Source of the DNA: Curvibacter gracilis ATCC BAA-807
GTDB taxonomy: Bacteria > Pseudomonadota > Gammaproteobacteria > Burkholderiales > Burkholderiaceae_C
Length of the DNA stretch: 64,000 nucleotides
Direction of reading: 5' to 3'
Assembly (NCBI RefSeq): GCF_000518645.1
Contig: NZ_JADZ01000014.1
Location: 62,001-126,000, forward strand
In this document: piece by piece, positions 49,044 through 58,275 of the stretch
How positions within the stretch are numbered: the stretch's first letter is position 1
Layout: each line of letters opens with the position of its first letter
Translations under genes and position numbers: made by a program
The notes under the pieces: model-generated
Told to the model about the DNA's origin: nothing
Databases searched by the model: none
The model's input: the letters and a program-made list of their open reading frames with translations, nothing else

Positions 49044-50579
49044 ATGACGAACAGTTACGAATCCGAGGACTGGAACGACACCGTCGCCATCGACGACGAG
49101 GACACGGCGCCCCTGGCGCTGGCCGATGCGGCCGGCCCGATCTGGGCCGTGGGTGAGGCGCGCCCCTATCCGGCCGAACGGGTGTCCCTGGGGCGTTGGA
49201 TGCTGGGCGGGCTGAAGGCGGGCTTTTTTGTCTCGCCGGGCGTGGGCCATGCCCAGCCTTCGCCTTTTCAGGTGCTGCTGCTCACGGTGCTGGCTTCGGG
49301 CCTGCTGCTGGGGCTGGCGCGGCTGGAGGTGCCCGGCCCCGCCATTTTTGACTGGCGCGCCTGGCTGGTGCCCTGGTGGATGACGCTGCTGTCGTTGTGG
49401 GGCGCCTGGTTTGCCCTGCCGCCCGAGCGCGTGGCCGAGATCGATGACGACCCCTGGCACCTGCGCGGCCTGGGCACCTGGTTTGCGCTCAGTTCGGGCG
49501 TGGCCCTGCCCGCGCAGCTGGTGCTGCAGGCCCTGTCGATCGCCGTGGTGCGCGAATGGCTTCCGGCGCAGACCGTGGCCCTGCAATGGGTCTATTGGGG
49601 CCTGTACCTGGGCCTGTCGCTGTGGCTGTGGGCGGCGGTGGTGCGGCTGACGGCCCGTTTTGCCGGCCCGCGCTGGCGCCTGGGCCTGTTTGCGGCCTTG
49701 CTGGCCGGCCTGTTCGCCCTGGCCATCTGGCAGTTCCCGGACCGCCCCTGGGCCCCCGATGAAAGCGCCGAGCTGGCCGCCGCCGACACCCCTGAGCCCC
49801 CGCGCCTGCACCTGAGTCAGGCCGTGTTCGAGGCCCAGCAAGCCCTGTGGCCTGCGGCCGAGCAGGCCCTGGCGGCGCAGCGCGAGGGCGTGGTCGATGT
49901 CTATGGCCTGGTGTTCGCCCCCGACGGCAGCGAGGCGGTGTTCCGCCGCGAAAGCCAGCTGGTGGCCGATGTGCTGCGCCAGCGCTTTGACGCCGAAGGC
50001 CGGGTGCTGCACCTGCTGAACAACCCCGAGACCGCCACCACCTTGCCCTGGGCCACGCCTGAGAACCTGGGCCGCGCCATCGGCCTGCTGGCCACCCACA
50101 TGGACCGCGAACACGATCTGCTGGTGGTGTACCTGACCTCGCACGGGGCGCAGAACTTTCAGCTGGCCGCCAGCAACGACCCCTTGGAGGTGGCCCCGGT
50201 CGACCCCGGCCTGCTGCGCCGCCTGCTCGACGAAGCCGGCATCCGCAACCGGGTGATCATGGTGTCGGCCTGCTTTGCCGGCGGCTGGATCGAGCCCCTG
50301 GCCACCGACACCAGCCTGGTGATCACCGCCTCGGATGCCGAGCACACCTCCTACGGCTGCGGCCGCCTGTCGGAGCTGACCTTCTTCGGCCGGGCCGTGG
50401 TCGACGAGCAATTGCGCCAGACCCACTCCTTCACCCAGGCCTTCGAACGGGCCCGCCTGGTGATCGGCAAGCGCGAGGTCGAGGCCGGCAAGCCCGACGG
50501 CCCGTCCAACCCGCAGATGCGCCTGGGCGCCGGCCTGGTGCCGGTGCTGGGGGCGCTGGAGGCGCGGCTGGGGCCTTGA
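49044..50579 (+). CDS. Membrane-bound C13 (legumain-like) cysteine peptidase
   Basis: A 511-residue protein with an N-terminal half of about five hydrophobic helices (residues about 75-235) and a C-terminal peptidase C13 domain (PF01650-like). The catalytic pair is H367 in YLTSHGAQNF and C410 in MVSACFAGGW, the caspase-hemoglobinase fold arrangement of a His and Cys after successive beta strands. SDAEHTSYGCG and FFGRAVVDEQL follow. Bacterial C13 proteins of this architecture are widespread in proteobacteria but largely uncharacterised; the peptidase domain probably lies in the periplasm or cytoplasm beside the membrane. Divergent from mgtA, followed by the toxin-antitoxin pair. Confidence 0.83.
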   Translation: MTNSYESEDWNDTVAIDDEDTAPLALADAAGPIWAVGEARPYPAERVSLGRWMLGGLKAGFFVSPGVGHAQPSPFQVLLLTVLASGLLLGLARLEVPGPAIFDWRAWLVPWWMTLLSLWGAWFALPPERVAEIDDDPWHLRGLGTWFALSSGVALPAQLVLQALSIAVVREWLPAQTVALQWVYWGLYLGLSLWLWAAVVRLTARFAGPRWRLGLFAALLAGLFALAIWQFPDRPWAPDESAELAAADTPEPPRLHLSQAVFEAQQALWPAAEQALAAQREGVVDVYGLVFAPDGSEAVFRRESQLVADVLRQRFDAEGRVLHLLNNPETATTLPWATPENLGRAIGLLATHMDREHDLLVVYLTSHGAQNFQLAASNDPLEVAPVDPGLLRRLLDEAGIRNRVIMVSACFAGGWIEPLATDTSLVITASDAEHTSYGCGRLSELTFFGRAVVDEQLRQTHSFTQAFERARLVIGKREVEAGKPDGPSNPQMRLGAGLVPVLGALEARLGP

Positions 50580-50653
50580 CCGCGCCTGGATGCGATCGGC
50601 GCAGGTGCGGCGCCGATCCCTGGCGAGGGCGCCGGCAGCAAGCCGGTGCAGTA

Positions 50654-50671
50654 TGTACAATTTTGTGTACA
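50654..50671. promoter_or_regulatory. YefM-YoeB operator (two TGTACA palindromes)
   Basis: TGTACAATTTTGTGTACA contains two TGTACA hexamers whose centres are 12 bp apart, 15 bp before the antitoxin ATG. The Escherichia coli yefM-yoeB operator uses the same hexamer and the same spacing. The site therefore probably mediates conditional autorepression by the complex. Confidence 0.85.
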
Positions 50672-50685
50672 GATAGGAGCTTGCC

Positions 50686-50940
50686 ATGGACACCATCACC
50701 TACACGGCGGCCCGCGCCCGGCTGGCCCAGACCATGGACCGGGTCTGCAATGACCACGAGCCCTTGATCATCACGCGCAATGGTGAGCAGCAGGCCGTGG
50801 TCATGCTGTCGCTGGAAGATTACAAGGCGCTCGAAGAAACGGCTTACCTGCTGCGCAGCCCCGCCAACGCCCAGCGCTTGCTGGCCGCCACCGCTCAATT
50901 GAATGCGGGCCAGGGCCAGGTCCGCACGCTGGCAGAGTGA
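50686..50940 (+). CDS. yefM: Antitoxin YefM
   Basis: An 84-residue Phd/YefM-family antitoxin. The N-terminal DNA-binding part reads MDTITYTAARARLAQTMDRVCNDHEPLIITRNGEQQAVVMLSLEDYKALEET, nearly the family pattern. The C-terminal tail neutralises YoeB and is normally degraded by Lon under stress. GGAG lies 8 bases before the ATG. Its stop overlaps the toxin start (GTGA), giving coupled translation with the antitoxin made first. Confidence 0.96.
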   Translation: MDTITYTAARARLAQTMDRVCNDHEPLIITRNGEQQAVVMLSLEDYKALEETAYLLRSPANAQRLLAATAQLNAGQGQVRTLAE

Positions 50941-51191
50941 GGCTGATCTTTGCCGACAGCGCCTGGGACGACTACCTGGACTGGCAGCAGCACGACCGGC
51001 GCATGGTCGAGCGCATCAACCGGCTGATCCGGGAGACCGAGCGCGAGCCTTTTGCCGGCATCGGCAAGCCAGAACCCTTGAAGCACGCGCTGGCTGGCTA
51101 CTGGTCGCGCCGCATCAACGACGAGCACCGCATGGTGTACCGCATCGATGGCGATGCCCTGTGCATCGCACAGCTGCGCTACCACTATTGA
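50937..51191 (+). CDS. yoeB: Toxin YoeB, ribosome-dependent mRNA endonuclease
   Basis: An 84-residue RelE-superfamily toxin that cleaves mRNA in the ribosomal A site. It aligns without gaps to E. coli YoeB in length, with catalytic residues E46, R65 and H83 all present, and the segments GKPEPLKHALAGYWSRRINDEHRMVY and the terminal RYHY retained. It therefore looks active. It starts at GTG, overlapping the antitoxin stop by four bases. Confidence 0.96.
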   Translation: MRLIFADSAWDDYLDWQQHDRRMVERINRLIRETEREPFAGIGKPEPLKHALAGYWSRRINDEHRMVYRIDGDALCIAQLRYHY

Positions 51192-51277
51192 ATCGGGTTG
51201 AACCGGGGCCGAGCGCCACTTCCGGTCTTGCCCACACCCTGCCACGGCTGACACAGCTTTGCGCTATGGTGACGCGC

Positions 51278-53797
51278 ATGAAGCCTTCATTTTTCAGTCT
51301 GGGGTGGCGCACCCTGTGGCGTGACCTGCGCGCCGGTGAGCTGCGCCTGTTGATCGTGGCCGTGACCCTGGCGGTGGCGGCCCTGAGTGCGGTGGGGTTT
51401 TTTTCGGACCGGCTCAAAGGAGGGCTGCAGCGCGATGCCCGCCAACTGCTGGGCGGCGACGCGGTGCTGGCCAGCGACAACCCGGCCCCGGCCGCCTTTG
51501 CCGAGCGGGCGCGGGCCCTGGGCCTGCAGGTGGGGGCCACCCAGACCTTTCCGACCATGGGGCGCGCGCCCGATGAGCAAGGCGGTGCCAGCCGCCTGGT
51601 GGCCCTGAAGGCGGTCAGCCCGGGCTACCCGCTGCGCGGCCAGTTGCTGGTGTCGACCACGGCCGACGGCGCTGGTGAGCCCACGCGCGAGGTGCCGGGG
51701 CCCGGCGAGGTGTGGGTGGATGCGGCGGTGCTCGAATCGCTGGACCTGCACCTGGGCGACCCCCTGCTGCTGGGCGACAGCCGCCTGCGCATTGCGCGCG
51801 TGCTGGTGCTGGAGCCCGACCGCGGCGCCGGCTTCATGAACTTTGCCCCACGGGTCATGGTGCGCGAATCCGACCTGGCGGCCACCCGCCTGGTGCAGCC
51901 CGCCAGCCGCATCAACCACCGCCTGGCGGTGGCTGGCGAGGGCCCGGCCGTCAAGGCCTTCACCGACTGGGCCGAGGCCGAGATGAAACGCAGCGGCCTG
52001 CGTGGCGCCCGCATCGAGTCGCTGGACAGCGGCCGCCCCGAGATGCGCCAGACCCTGGACCGGGCCGAGAAATTCCTCAACCTGGTGGCCTTGCTGGCCG
52101 CCTTGCTGAGTGCCGTGGCCGTGGCCCTGGCCGCACGCGGCTTTGCCGGCAGCCACCTGGACGATTGCGCCATGCTGCGGGTGCTGGGGCAAAGCCAGCG
52201 CACCATCGCGCTGGCCTATGCCTTCGAGTTCGTGCTGGCCGGCGCGGCCGCCAGCCTGCTCGGTGTGGTGCTGGGCTATGCGGTGCACTACGCCTTTGTG
52301 GCCCTGCTGGCGGGCCTGGTGGACGCGGCCCTGCCGGCCGCCACGGCCTGGCCCGCGCTGCTGGGCCTGGGCATGGGCCTGACCCTGTTGGTGGCCTTCG
52401 GTCTGCCGCCGGTGCTGCAACTGGCGCAGGTGCCGCCGCTGCGCGTGATCCGGCGCGACCTGGGCGGGCTCAAGCCGGCCTCGTTGCTGGTGCTGGGCCT
52501 GGGCGTGGCGGGCTTTGCGGCCTTGCTGATGGCCGTCAGCAGCGACCGCCTGCTGGGCCTGATCGCCGTGGGCGGCTTTGCCGGCGCCGTGCTGCTGTTT
52601 GCCGGCCTGAGCTGGCTGGCCGTGCAGGCCTTGCGCCGCAGCGTCAACGAGAGCACCGCGCCGCGCTGGCTGGTGCTGGCCACCCGCCAGGTGTCGGCCC
52701 GCCCGGCCTATGCGGTGGTGCAGGTCAGCGCCCTGGCGGTGGGCCTGCTGGCCCTGGTGCTGCTGGTGCTGCTGCGCACCGACCTCATCAGCAGCTGGCG
52801 CCAGGCCACGCCACCCGACGCGCCCAACCGCTTCGTGATCAATGTGCTGCCCGAGCAGGCGGCTGATTTTCAGGCCGCGCTGCGCCAGGCCGGGGTGGGC
52901 CAGTTCGATTGGTACCCCATGATCCGGGGCCGCCTGGTGAGCATCAACGGCCAGCCCGTCAAGCCCGAGGACTACCCCAGCGAGCGGGCCAAGCGCCTGG
53001 TCGACCGCGAGTTCAACCTCTCCAACAGCGCCGAACGCCCCCCGCACAACCCGGTGGTGGCAGGCCGCTGGACGCCCGAGGAGGCCGGCGCGGTGAGCGT
53101 GGAAGAAGGCATTGCCCAGACCCTGGGCCTGAAGCTCGGCGACCAGCTGCGTTTCGACATCGGCGGCGTGCAGACCGAATCGCGCATCACCTCGCTGCGC
53201 AAGGTGGACTGGGGCTCGCTGCATGCCAACTTCTTCGTCATCTACCCCGTGGCCAGCCTGCCCGATGTGCCCGTCACCTACCTGGCGGCCTTCCGGGCCC
53301 CGGCCCAGCGCGGCTTTGACAATGGCCTGGTGCGGCAGTTTCCGAACATCACCAATGTGGACATGAGCAGCACGCTCAACCAGATCCAGCGCGTGCTCGA
53401 CCAGGTGGTGCAGGCGGTGGAGTTCCTGTTCGGCTTCACCCTGGCCGCCGGCCTGGTGGTGCTGTTTGCCGCCGTCACCGCCACCCGCGAAGAGCGCGCC
53501 CGCGAGTTCGCCATCATGCGCGCCGTGGGGGCCAGCAGCCGTCTGCTGCGCCAGGTGCAGGGCGCCGAATTGCTGGGCGTGGGTCTGCTGGCCGGCTTTC
53601 TGGCCAGTGCGGTGGCGGCCGGCGTGGGCTGGGGCCTGGCGCACTTCGTGTTCGATTTCCCCTGGACGGTCTCACCCTGGGTGCTGCTGGGCGGCGCCGC
53701 CGCCGGTGCCGTGCTGGCCCTGGCCGCCGGCTGGTGGGGCCTGCGCGAGGTGCTGCGCCGGCCGGTGGTGGAGACGCTGCGGCGGGCCGCGGCGTGA
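51278..53797 (+). CDS. FtsX-like ABC transporter permease (YbbP/LolE type)
   Basis: An 839-residue membrane protein with two FtsX modules. Helix 1 is near residues 18-40 (GELRLLIVAVTLAVAALSAVGFF) and is followed by a large periplasmic domain. Helices cluster near 265-410, two more central helices lie around 420-470, then comes a second periplasmic domain (about 500-680) and three C-terminal helices. REERAREFAIMRAVGASSRLL is the cytoplasmic coupling segment. This duplicated arrangement matches YbbP, whose partner is the ATPase YbbA. No ATPase gene is adjacent here, so the partner is encoded elsewhere. ATG 51278 is preferred; another ATG 12 bases upstream is possible. Substrate unknown. Confidence 0.85.
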   Translation: MKPSFFSLGWRTLWRDLRAGELRLLIVAVTLAVAALSAVGFFSDRLKGGLQRDARQLLGGDAVLASDNPAPAAFAERARALGLQVGATQTFPTMGRAPDEQGGASRLVALKAVSPGYPLRGQLLVSTTADGAGEPTREVPGPGEVWVDAAVLESLDLHLGDPLLLGDSRLRIARVLVLEPDRGAGFMNFAPRVMVRESDLAATRLVQPASRINHRLAVAGEGPAVKAFTDWAEAEMKRSGLRGARIESLDSGRPEMRQTLDRAEKFLNLVALLAALLSAVAVALAARGFAGSHLDDCAMLRVLGQSQRTIALAYAFEFVLAGAAASLLGVVLGYAVHYAFVALLAGLVDAALPAATAWPALLGLGMGLTLLVAFGLPPVLQLAQVPPLRVIRRDLGGLKPASLLVLGLGVAGFAALLMAVSSDRLLGLIAVGGFAGAVLLFAGLSWLAVQALRRSVNESTAPRWLVLATRQVSARPAYAVVQVSALAVGLLALVLLVLLRTDLISSWRQATPPDAPNRFVINVLPEQAADFQAALRQAGVGQFDWYPMIRGRLVSINGQPVKPEDYPSERAKRLVDREFNLSNSAERPPHNPVVAGRWTPEEAGAVSVEEGIAQTLGLKLGDQLRFDIGGVQTESRITSLRKVDWGSLHANFFVIYPVASLPDVPVTYLAAFRAPAQRGFDNGLVRQFPNITNVDMSSTLNQIQRVLDQVVQAVEFLFGFTLAAGLVVLFAAVTATREERAREFAIMRAVGASSRLLRQVQGAELLGVGLLAGFLASAVAAGVGWGLAHFVFDFPWTVSPWVLLGGAAAGAVLALAAGWWGLREVLRRPVVETLRRAAA

Positions 53798-53857
53798 GGC
53801 CGGCCTGGGCGGTGTTGAGCCGCAAGCCGCGGTTTACGGAAGCGACAATGGTGGCCT

Positions 53858-54277
53858 ATGAGCACCGATGACACCCCGCAAACGACCAACCCCGCCCCCG
53901 CCACCCCCTTCGAATGGATCGGCGGTGAAGAGCGCGTGTTGGCGCTGACCGAGCGCTTTTATGATCTGATGGACCTGGAGCCCGGCTACCACGACCTGCG
54001 CGCCGCGCACGGCCCCGACCTGTCGAATGCGCGCCAGCGCCTGTTCTGGTTTCTGTGCGGCTGGCTGGGCGGCCCTTCGTATTACACCGACCGCTTTGGC
54101 CACCCCATGCTGCGGGCGCGGCACCTGCCTTTCCCGATCGGCATCAAGGAGCGCGACCAGTGGGTGGCCTGCATGGACCAGGCCATGGGCGAGACGGGCG
54201 TGCCTGAGGACTTGCGGACTCGCCTCAAGGAGAGCTTTTTCGGCACGGCCGACTGGATGCGCAACAAGGGCATCTGA
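53858..54277 (+). CDS. Group II truncated hemoglobin (trHbO-like)
   Basis: A 139-residue 2/2 globin. The B-helix Tyr appears in LTERFYDLMD, the proximal His region is LRARHLPFPIG, and the group II G8 tryptophan region is DQWVACMDQAM; FFGTADWMRNKG closes the protein. Family members bind O2 and NO or serve as peroxidases under stress. It follows the FtsX-like gene by 60 bp and precedes a GNAT gene by 34 bp, possibly in one transcript, but no functional link is visible. Confidence 0.92.
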   Translation: MSTDDTPQTTNPAPATPFEWIGGEERVLALTERFYDLMDLEPGYHDLRAAHGPDLSNARQRLFWFLCGWLGGPSYYTDRFGHPMLRARHLPFPIGIKERDQWVACMDQAMGETGVPEDLRTRLKESFFGTADWMRNKGI

Positions 54278-54311
54278 ACGCCTCGGGCCTGGGTGCGTAA
54301 CATACGCGGCC

Positions 54312-54812
54312 ATGACCGAAACCACTTCTTCCTCCGTGCGCCTGCGCCCCGCCACCCAGGCCGATGTCGACACCATCCTGGGCTTGATCCGGGGCCTGGC
54401 CGAGTACGAGAACCTGCTGGACCGCGTGGTGGCCACGCCTGAGAAGCTGGCCGACACCTTGTTCGGCGCCCACCCCGCCGCCGAAGTGCTGCTGGCCGAG
54501 CTCGATGGCCAGGTACAGGGCTTTGCGCTGTTCTTTCACAACTACTCGACCTTTCTGGCCCAGCGCGGCCTGTACCTCGAAGACCTGTTTGTGCGCCCCG
54601 AGGCGCGTGGGCGGGGCGTGGGCAAGGCCTTGCTCAAGGCCCTGGCCGAGCTGGCCGTGCAGCGCGGCTGCGGGCGTTTCGAGTGGTCGGTGCTGGACTG
54701 GAACCAGAGCGCGATCGATTTCTACCAGGCCATGGGCGCCACCGTGATGCCCGACTGGCGCATCTGCCGTGTCACGGGCGAAGCCTTGACGCGGCTGGGG
54801 CAGCCGGTCTGA
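54312..54812 (+). CDS. GNAT acetyltransferase (SSAT/thialysine acetyltransferase-like)
   Basis: A 166-residue acetyl-CoA-dependent N-acetyltransferase. It starts with RLRPATQADVDTILGLIRGLAEYENLLDRV. YLEDLFVRPEARGRGVGKALLKALAELA holds the R/Q-x-x-G-x-G/A acetyl-CoA loop, and FEWSVLDWNQSAIDFYQAMGA is the fourth motif. This combination is like the eukaryotic SSAT and bacterial thialysine/polyamine acetyltransferases. The substrate is likely a small amine. The amidase gene is convergent, with 13 bp between stops. Confidence 0.9.
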   Translation: MTETTSSSVRLRPATQADVDTILGLIRGLAEYENLLDRVVATPEKLADTLFGAHPAAEVLLAELDGQVQGFALFFHNYSTFLAQRGLYLEDLFVRPEARGRGVGKALLKALAELAVQRGCGRFEWSVLDWNQSAIDFYQAMGATVMPDWRICRVTGEALTRLGQPV

Positions 54813-54825
54813 ACTTTCCCCTGAA

Positions 54826-56202
54826 TCAAGCCTGGGCGCGCAGCGCCTCCAGCCGCCGCACCAGGGCCAGCGGCGTGAGGTCTTCGAACATCGGGCCGAT
54901 CACCTGCAGGCCGATGCGCAGACCGTCGCGGTCGCGGCCCACCGGGGCGCTGGTGGCGGGCAGGCCGGCCACGGTGGCGATGCCGGGCCAGAAGACCTGC
55001 GGCCCCAGGGGTTGGGCCTGGCCGTCCATCTGCACTGTGGCGCTGGCCCAGTCCATGGGGTCGATGTGCGGGTAGGCGGTGCAGCCCAGCACGGGGGTGA
55101 GCACCACGTCGACCTGTTCGAACAAGGCCTGCCACTGCTGTTGCAGGCCGGCGCGGCGGTCCAGCAGGGTCAGCCATTCGTGGGCGCTGATGGACGTGGC
55201 ACCCGGCTGGCCGCGGGTCATGAAAGTGTTGAGCAGGCCGGCATAGATCTGGTGGGCCGTCTGCAGGTTGGGCAGGCGTTCGCTGCTGCGCAACACGGTG
55301 CAGCCGCCGGCCTGCAGGGTGTCGGCCACCGCCTGCAAGGCGGCCTGGGTGTCTTGCGACACGGGCAGGCCCGGGTGCTGGTCGAGCAGCAGGCAGCGTG
55401 CCTGCGCCATGTCGCGCGCGGGGGGCAGTTGCAGGGTGTAGGCCCGTGACTGTGGGGCCTCGGGGCCGGCCAGCACGCTCAGGGCCAGTTCCAGGTCGTC
55501 CACGCTGCGCGCCAGCGGGCCGATCACGGCCAACTCATTGGGGGCCCCGCTGCCCAGGCCCGGAAAATCATGGCCGCGCGCCGGCAGCAGGCCCAGGCTG
55601 GGCTTGTGGCCGTACACGCCGCAGAAGTGCGCCGGCACCCGGATCGAGCCACCGATGTCCGAGCCCAGCTCCAGGGCCACAAAGCGCGCCGCCAGCGCGG
55701 CGGCGCCACCGCCCGACGAGCCGCCCGGCGTGCGGCTCAGGTCCAGTGGGTTGCGGGTGCGGCCGTAGATCGGGTTGGCGGATTGCCAGTCGCCCAGGCC
55801 CACCGGCACATTGGTCTTGCCCAGGATCACGGCGCCCGCAGCCTTGAGCCGGGTCACGGCCAGGGCGTCGCGCTCGGCCCGGTGCTGGCGGGCAAACTCA
55901 AAACCCCAGGTGGTGGGTTGGCCAGCCAGGTTGAAGGATTCTTTCACCGTCATGGGCAGGCCCAGCAGGGGCTGGCGTTCACCACGCGCCAGGGCCTCGT
56001 CGGCGGCACGGGCCTGGCGGCGGGCCTGCTCGAAGTCGCGCACCACCACGGCGTTGATGGCGCCATCTTGCGCTTCGATGCGGGCGATGGCGGCCTCGCA
56101 CAGGGCCAGGGCGCTGCATTGGCCACTTGCCAGCGCGGCCACCTGGGTGCGGGCATCGAGGTCGAGCAGGGCGTCAGCGGGCGAGGAGGGCAGTGAGGTC
56201 AT
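54826..56202 (-). CDS. Amidase (amidase signature family)
   Basis: A 458-residue hydrolase with the Ser-cisSer-Lys triad of the amidase signature family. The Lys is in LPMTVKESFNLAG, the cis-Ser in PGGSSGGGAAALAARF and the nucleophilic Ser in LGSDIGGSIRVPAHFCG. Related proteins hydrolyse small amides. It is not GatA, since there is no gatCB context. I started it at ATG 56202 where the family N-terminus begins; longer in-frame codons translate to a low-complexity leader. Convergent with the GNAT gene. Confidence 0.92.
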   Translation of the reverse strand: MTSLPSSPADALLDLDARTQVAALASGQCSALALCEAAIARIEAQDGAINAVVVRDFEQARRQARAADEALARGERQPLLGLPMTVKESFNLAGQPTTWGFEFARQHRAERDALAVTRLKAAGAVILGKTNVPVGLGDWQSANPIYGRTRNPLDLSRTPGGSSGGGAAALAARFVALELGSDIGGSIRVPAHFCGVYGHKPSLGLLPARGHDFPGLGSGAPNELAVIGPLARSVDDLELALSVLAGPEAPQSRAYTLQLPPARDMAQARCLLLDQHPGLPVSQDTQAALQAVADTLQAGGCTVLRSSERLPNLQTAHQIYAGLLNTFMTRGQPGATSISAHEWLTLLDRRAGLQQQWQALFEQVDVVLTPVLGCTAYPHIDPMDWASATVQMDGQAQPLGPQVFWPGIATVAGLPATSAPVGRDRDGLRIGLQVIGPMFEDLTPLALVRRLEALRAQA

Positions 56203-56260
56203 GGCGGGGCCTGTGAAATAGGTCTCGCCATTGTGGCCCGAGCCCCTGGCCTGGCTCGTG

Positions 56261-56959
56261 TCAACCCGGTGACGGTCGCAGCAGCACCACCAGCGCGCCG
56301 GCCCCGCCTTCGGCCGGCCGGGCCTGCACAAAGGCCAGCACCTCGTTCTTCTGCACCAGCCAGCTTTGCACCCGGCCCTTGAGCACCGGGCTTTTGCCGG
56401 GCGAGCCCAGGCCCTTGCCGTGCACCACGCGCACACAGCGCAGGCCGATCTTGTGGGCTTCGCGGATGAACTGGCCCAGCGCCTCGCGCGCTTCGTCGGT
56501 GCGCAGGCCGTGCAGATCGAGCTGGCGCTGGATGCTCCAGACCCCGCGGCGCAGCTTGCGCGTGACCTCGACGCTGATGCCGGGGCGGCGAAAGCTCAGC
56601 GCGTCGTCGGTGTCGAGCAGGGTGCTGACGTCGAAGTCGTCGCTGATGGATTCGAGCAGCACACGTTGCTCGTCGAGCTGGTGCTGGTAGGGGACGGGCG
56701 CCGGCGGGTCGTTTTGCAGCAGCACGCGGCCATGGTGGCGCAGCGGGATCACCGGGCCCACGGCCAGCTCGAACAGGCGGTGCCGGGCCTGCTCGCGGGC
56801 GGCGGCCTCGCGGCGGGCGCGCTCCAGGGCTTCGGCCTCGGCGCGTTGCTGGGCCAGGCGTTTTTGCAGCTGCTTCAGGTCTTGCAGCGAGTGCAGCACC
56901 AGGGCGGCCGGGGGGGCGCTGGTGGAGGCAGCCGGGTGATGGGGCTGAGGCGATCGCAT
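56261..56959 (-). CDS. Smr-domain protein (SmrA/YdaL-like putative endonuclease)
   Basis: A 232-residue protein. An N-terminal helical, charged region (about 20-65) is probably coiled coil. The Smr domain (about 130-230) has the hallmark LDLHGLRTDEAREAL and VVHGKGLGS motifs. Small MutS-related domains nick DNA or cleave RNA at collided ribosomes, depending on type. ATG 56959 shares one base with the radC stop (TGATG), so translation is coupled to radC. Role inferred as nucleic-acid processing. Confidence 0.93.
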   Translation of the reverse strand: MRSPQPHHPAASTSAPPAALVLHSLQDLKQLQKRLAQQRAEAEALERARREAAAREQARHRLFELAVGPVIPLRHHGRVLLQNDPPAPVPYQHQLDEQRVLLESISDDFDVSTLLDTDDALSFRRPGISVEVTRKLRRGVWSIQRQLDLHGLRTDEAREALGQFIREAHKIGLRCVRVVHGKGLGSPGKSPVLKGRVQSWLVQKNEVLAFVQARPAEGGAGALVVLLRPSPG

Positions 56960-57636
56960 CACAGCAGCCCTTCTTCGGCCATCGACAAGGCCTGGCCGGG
57001 CGCCACGATCAGGTGGTCGAGCACGCGCACATCGATCAGGCCCAGGGCGGCCTTCAGGTGCTGGGTGAGGGCCTGGTCGGCGGCCGAGGGCTGCACCTGG
57101 CCGCTGGGGTGGTTGTGCGCCAGCACCACGGCGCCGGCCTGGTGGTGCAGGGCGCGCAGCACCACCTCACGCGGGTAGACCGAGGTCTGGTTGATCGTGC
57201 CGCGAAACAGCTCTTCAAAGGCCAGCAGCCGGTTCTGGCTGTCCAGAAACAGCACGGCAAACACCTCATGCCCCTTGTGGGCCAGGTGCAGCTGCAGGTA
57301 GCGGCGCACGGCATCGGGCGAGTCGAACACGGCGCGCTCGCTCAGCTGCTGGGCCAGGGCGCGGCGGGCCAGTTCGAGCACGGCGCTGAGTTCGGCCCGC
57401 TTGGCGGTGCCGCCCAGGCCCTTGATGCGTTTCAGGTCGTCCAGTTTGGCCTGCAGCAGGCCGGCCATGCCGCCAAAGGCGTCGAGCAGCTCTTGCGCCA
57501 GCATCAGCACGCTTTTGCCGGCCAGGCCGGTGCGCAGCAGCAGGGCCAGCAGCTCGGCGTCGCTGAGCGAGGCGGCGCCGCGCGCGATCAGCTTCTCGCG
57601 TGGGCGGGCTTCGGGGGGCAGGTTCAGCGGGCTCAT
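56959..57636 (-). CDS. radC: RadC family protein (JAB/MPN metalloprotein)
   Basis: A 225-residue protein with an N-terminal helix-hairpin-helix part ([44 protein letters not shown]) and a C-terminal JAMM domain. [24 protein letters not shown] is followed by [14 protein letters not shown], carrying the H-x-H...D zinc ligands. It was once linked to DNA repair, but its real role is unclear. I started it at ATG 57636 ([16 protein letters not shown]), the usual RadC N-terminus; a longer frame has a hydrophobic, unlikely leader. Confidence 0.95.
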   Translation of the reverse strand: MSPLNLPPEARPREKLIARGAASLSDAELLALLLRTGLAGKSVLMLAQELLDAFGGMAGLLQAKLDDLKRIKGLGGTAKRAELSAVLELARRALAQQLSERAVFDSPDAVRRYLQLHLAHKGHEVFAVLFLDSQNRLLAFEELFRGTINQTSVYPREVVLRALHHQAGAVVLAHNHPSGQVQPSAADQALTQHLKAALGLIDVRVLDHLIVAPGQALSMAEEGLL

Positions 57637-57813
57637 GGGGGGTGTGGCGGAGAAGGGGGGCTGAAGCGCGGGAAAGGTGGGGCGGGCCGAAAAAGAAGCG
57701 AAAAGGACGCAAAAAAGAAGCTGAAATGAAGCGAAAGCTGGGGGCATAGAGCCCCGGGCTCAAAGGGGCTCTGGCTGGTTTTTTACAATGGCGGCCAGTT
57801 TATCGGGACTTCC

Positions 57814-58275
57814 ATGTCAACAACGCCCTCTCAAGCATCTGTCGTTCAGCCGTCTTCCTTCCTGACCCTGCATTACCGCCTGGCCGGGCCGGCAGGGGAC
57901 ATCATCAATACTTTCGACGACAAACCCGCCACCTTGTCGCTGGGCTCGGGCGAGTTGTCGCCTGCGGTGGAGCAGCGGTTGATCGGCCTGGCCGAGGGCA
58001 CCCGCACCCAGTTCGAGATCCCGGCCGGCGAGGCCTTTGGCGAGCGCAACCCCGACATGCTGCAATGGGTGGCGCGCAAGCTGCTGGCCCAGTTTGGCGA
58101 CCCGGACGAGCAGTACGACGTGGGCGATGTGGTGCAGTTCCCCACGCCCGACGGCACCGGCAGCTATGCCGGCGCGGTGCAGCAGCTGAGCGATGACGCG
58201 GTGCTGTTCGATTTCAACCACCCGCTGGCCGGCCAGCCGGTCACCTTTGAAGTGCAACTGATTGGTGTTTTGTGA
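57814..58275 (+). CDS. fkpB: FKBP-type peptidyl-prolyl isomerase FkpB (SlyD-like)
   Basis: A 153-residue FKBP with an inserted flap of the SlpA/FkpB type. It has [10 protein letters not shown], the [32 protein letters not shown] core, [18 protein letters not shown], and a C-terminal [21 protein letters not shown] hallmark. It is a cytoplasmic foldase. The stop shares one base with the ispH ATG (TGATG), the conserved fkpB-ispH operon seen across proteobacteria. Confidence 0.95.
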   Translation: MSTTPSQASVVQPSSFLTLHYRLAGPAGDIINTFDDKPATLSLGSGELSPAVEQRLIGLAEGTRTQFEIPAGEAFGERNPDMLQWVARKLLAQFGDPDEQYDVGDVVQFPTPDGTGSYAGAVQQLSDDAVLFDFNHPLAGQPVTFEVQLIGVL

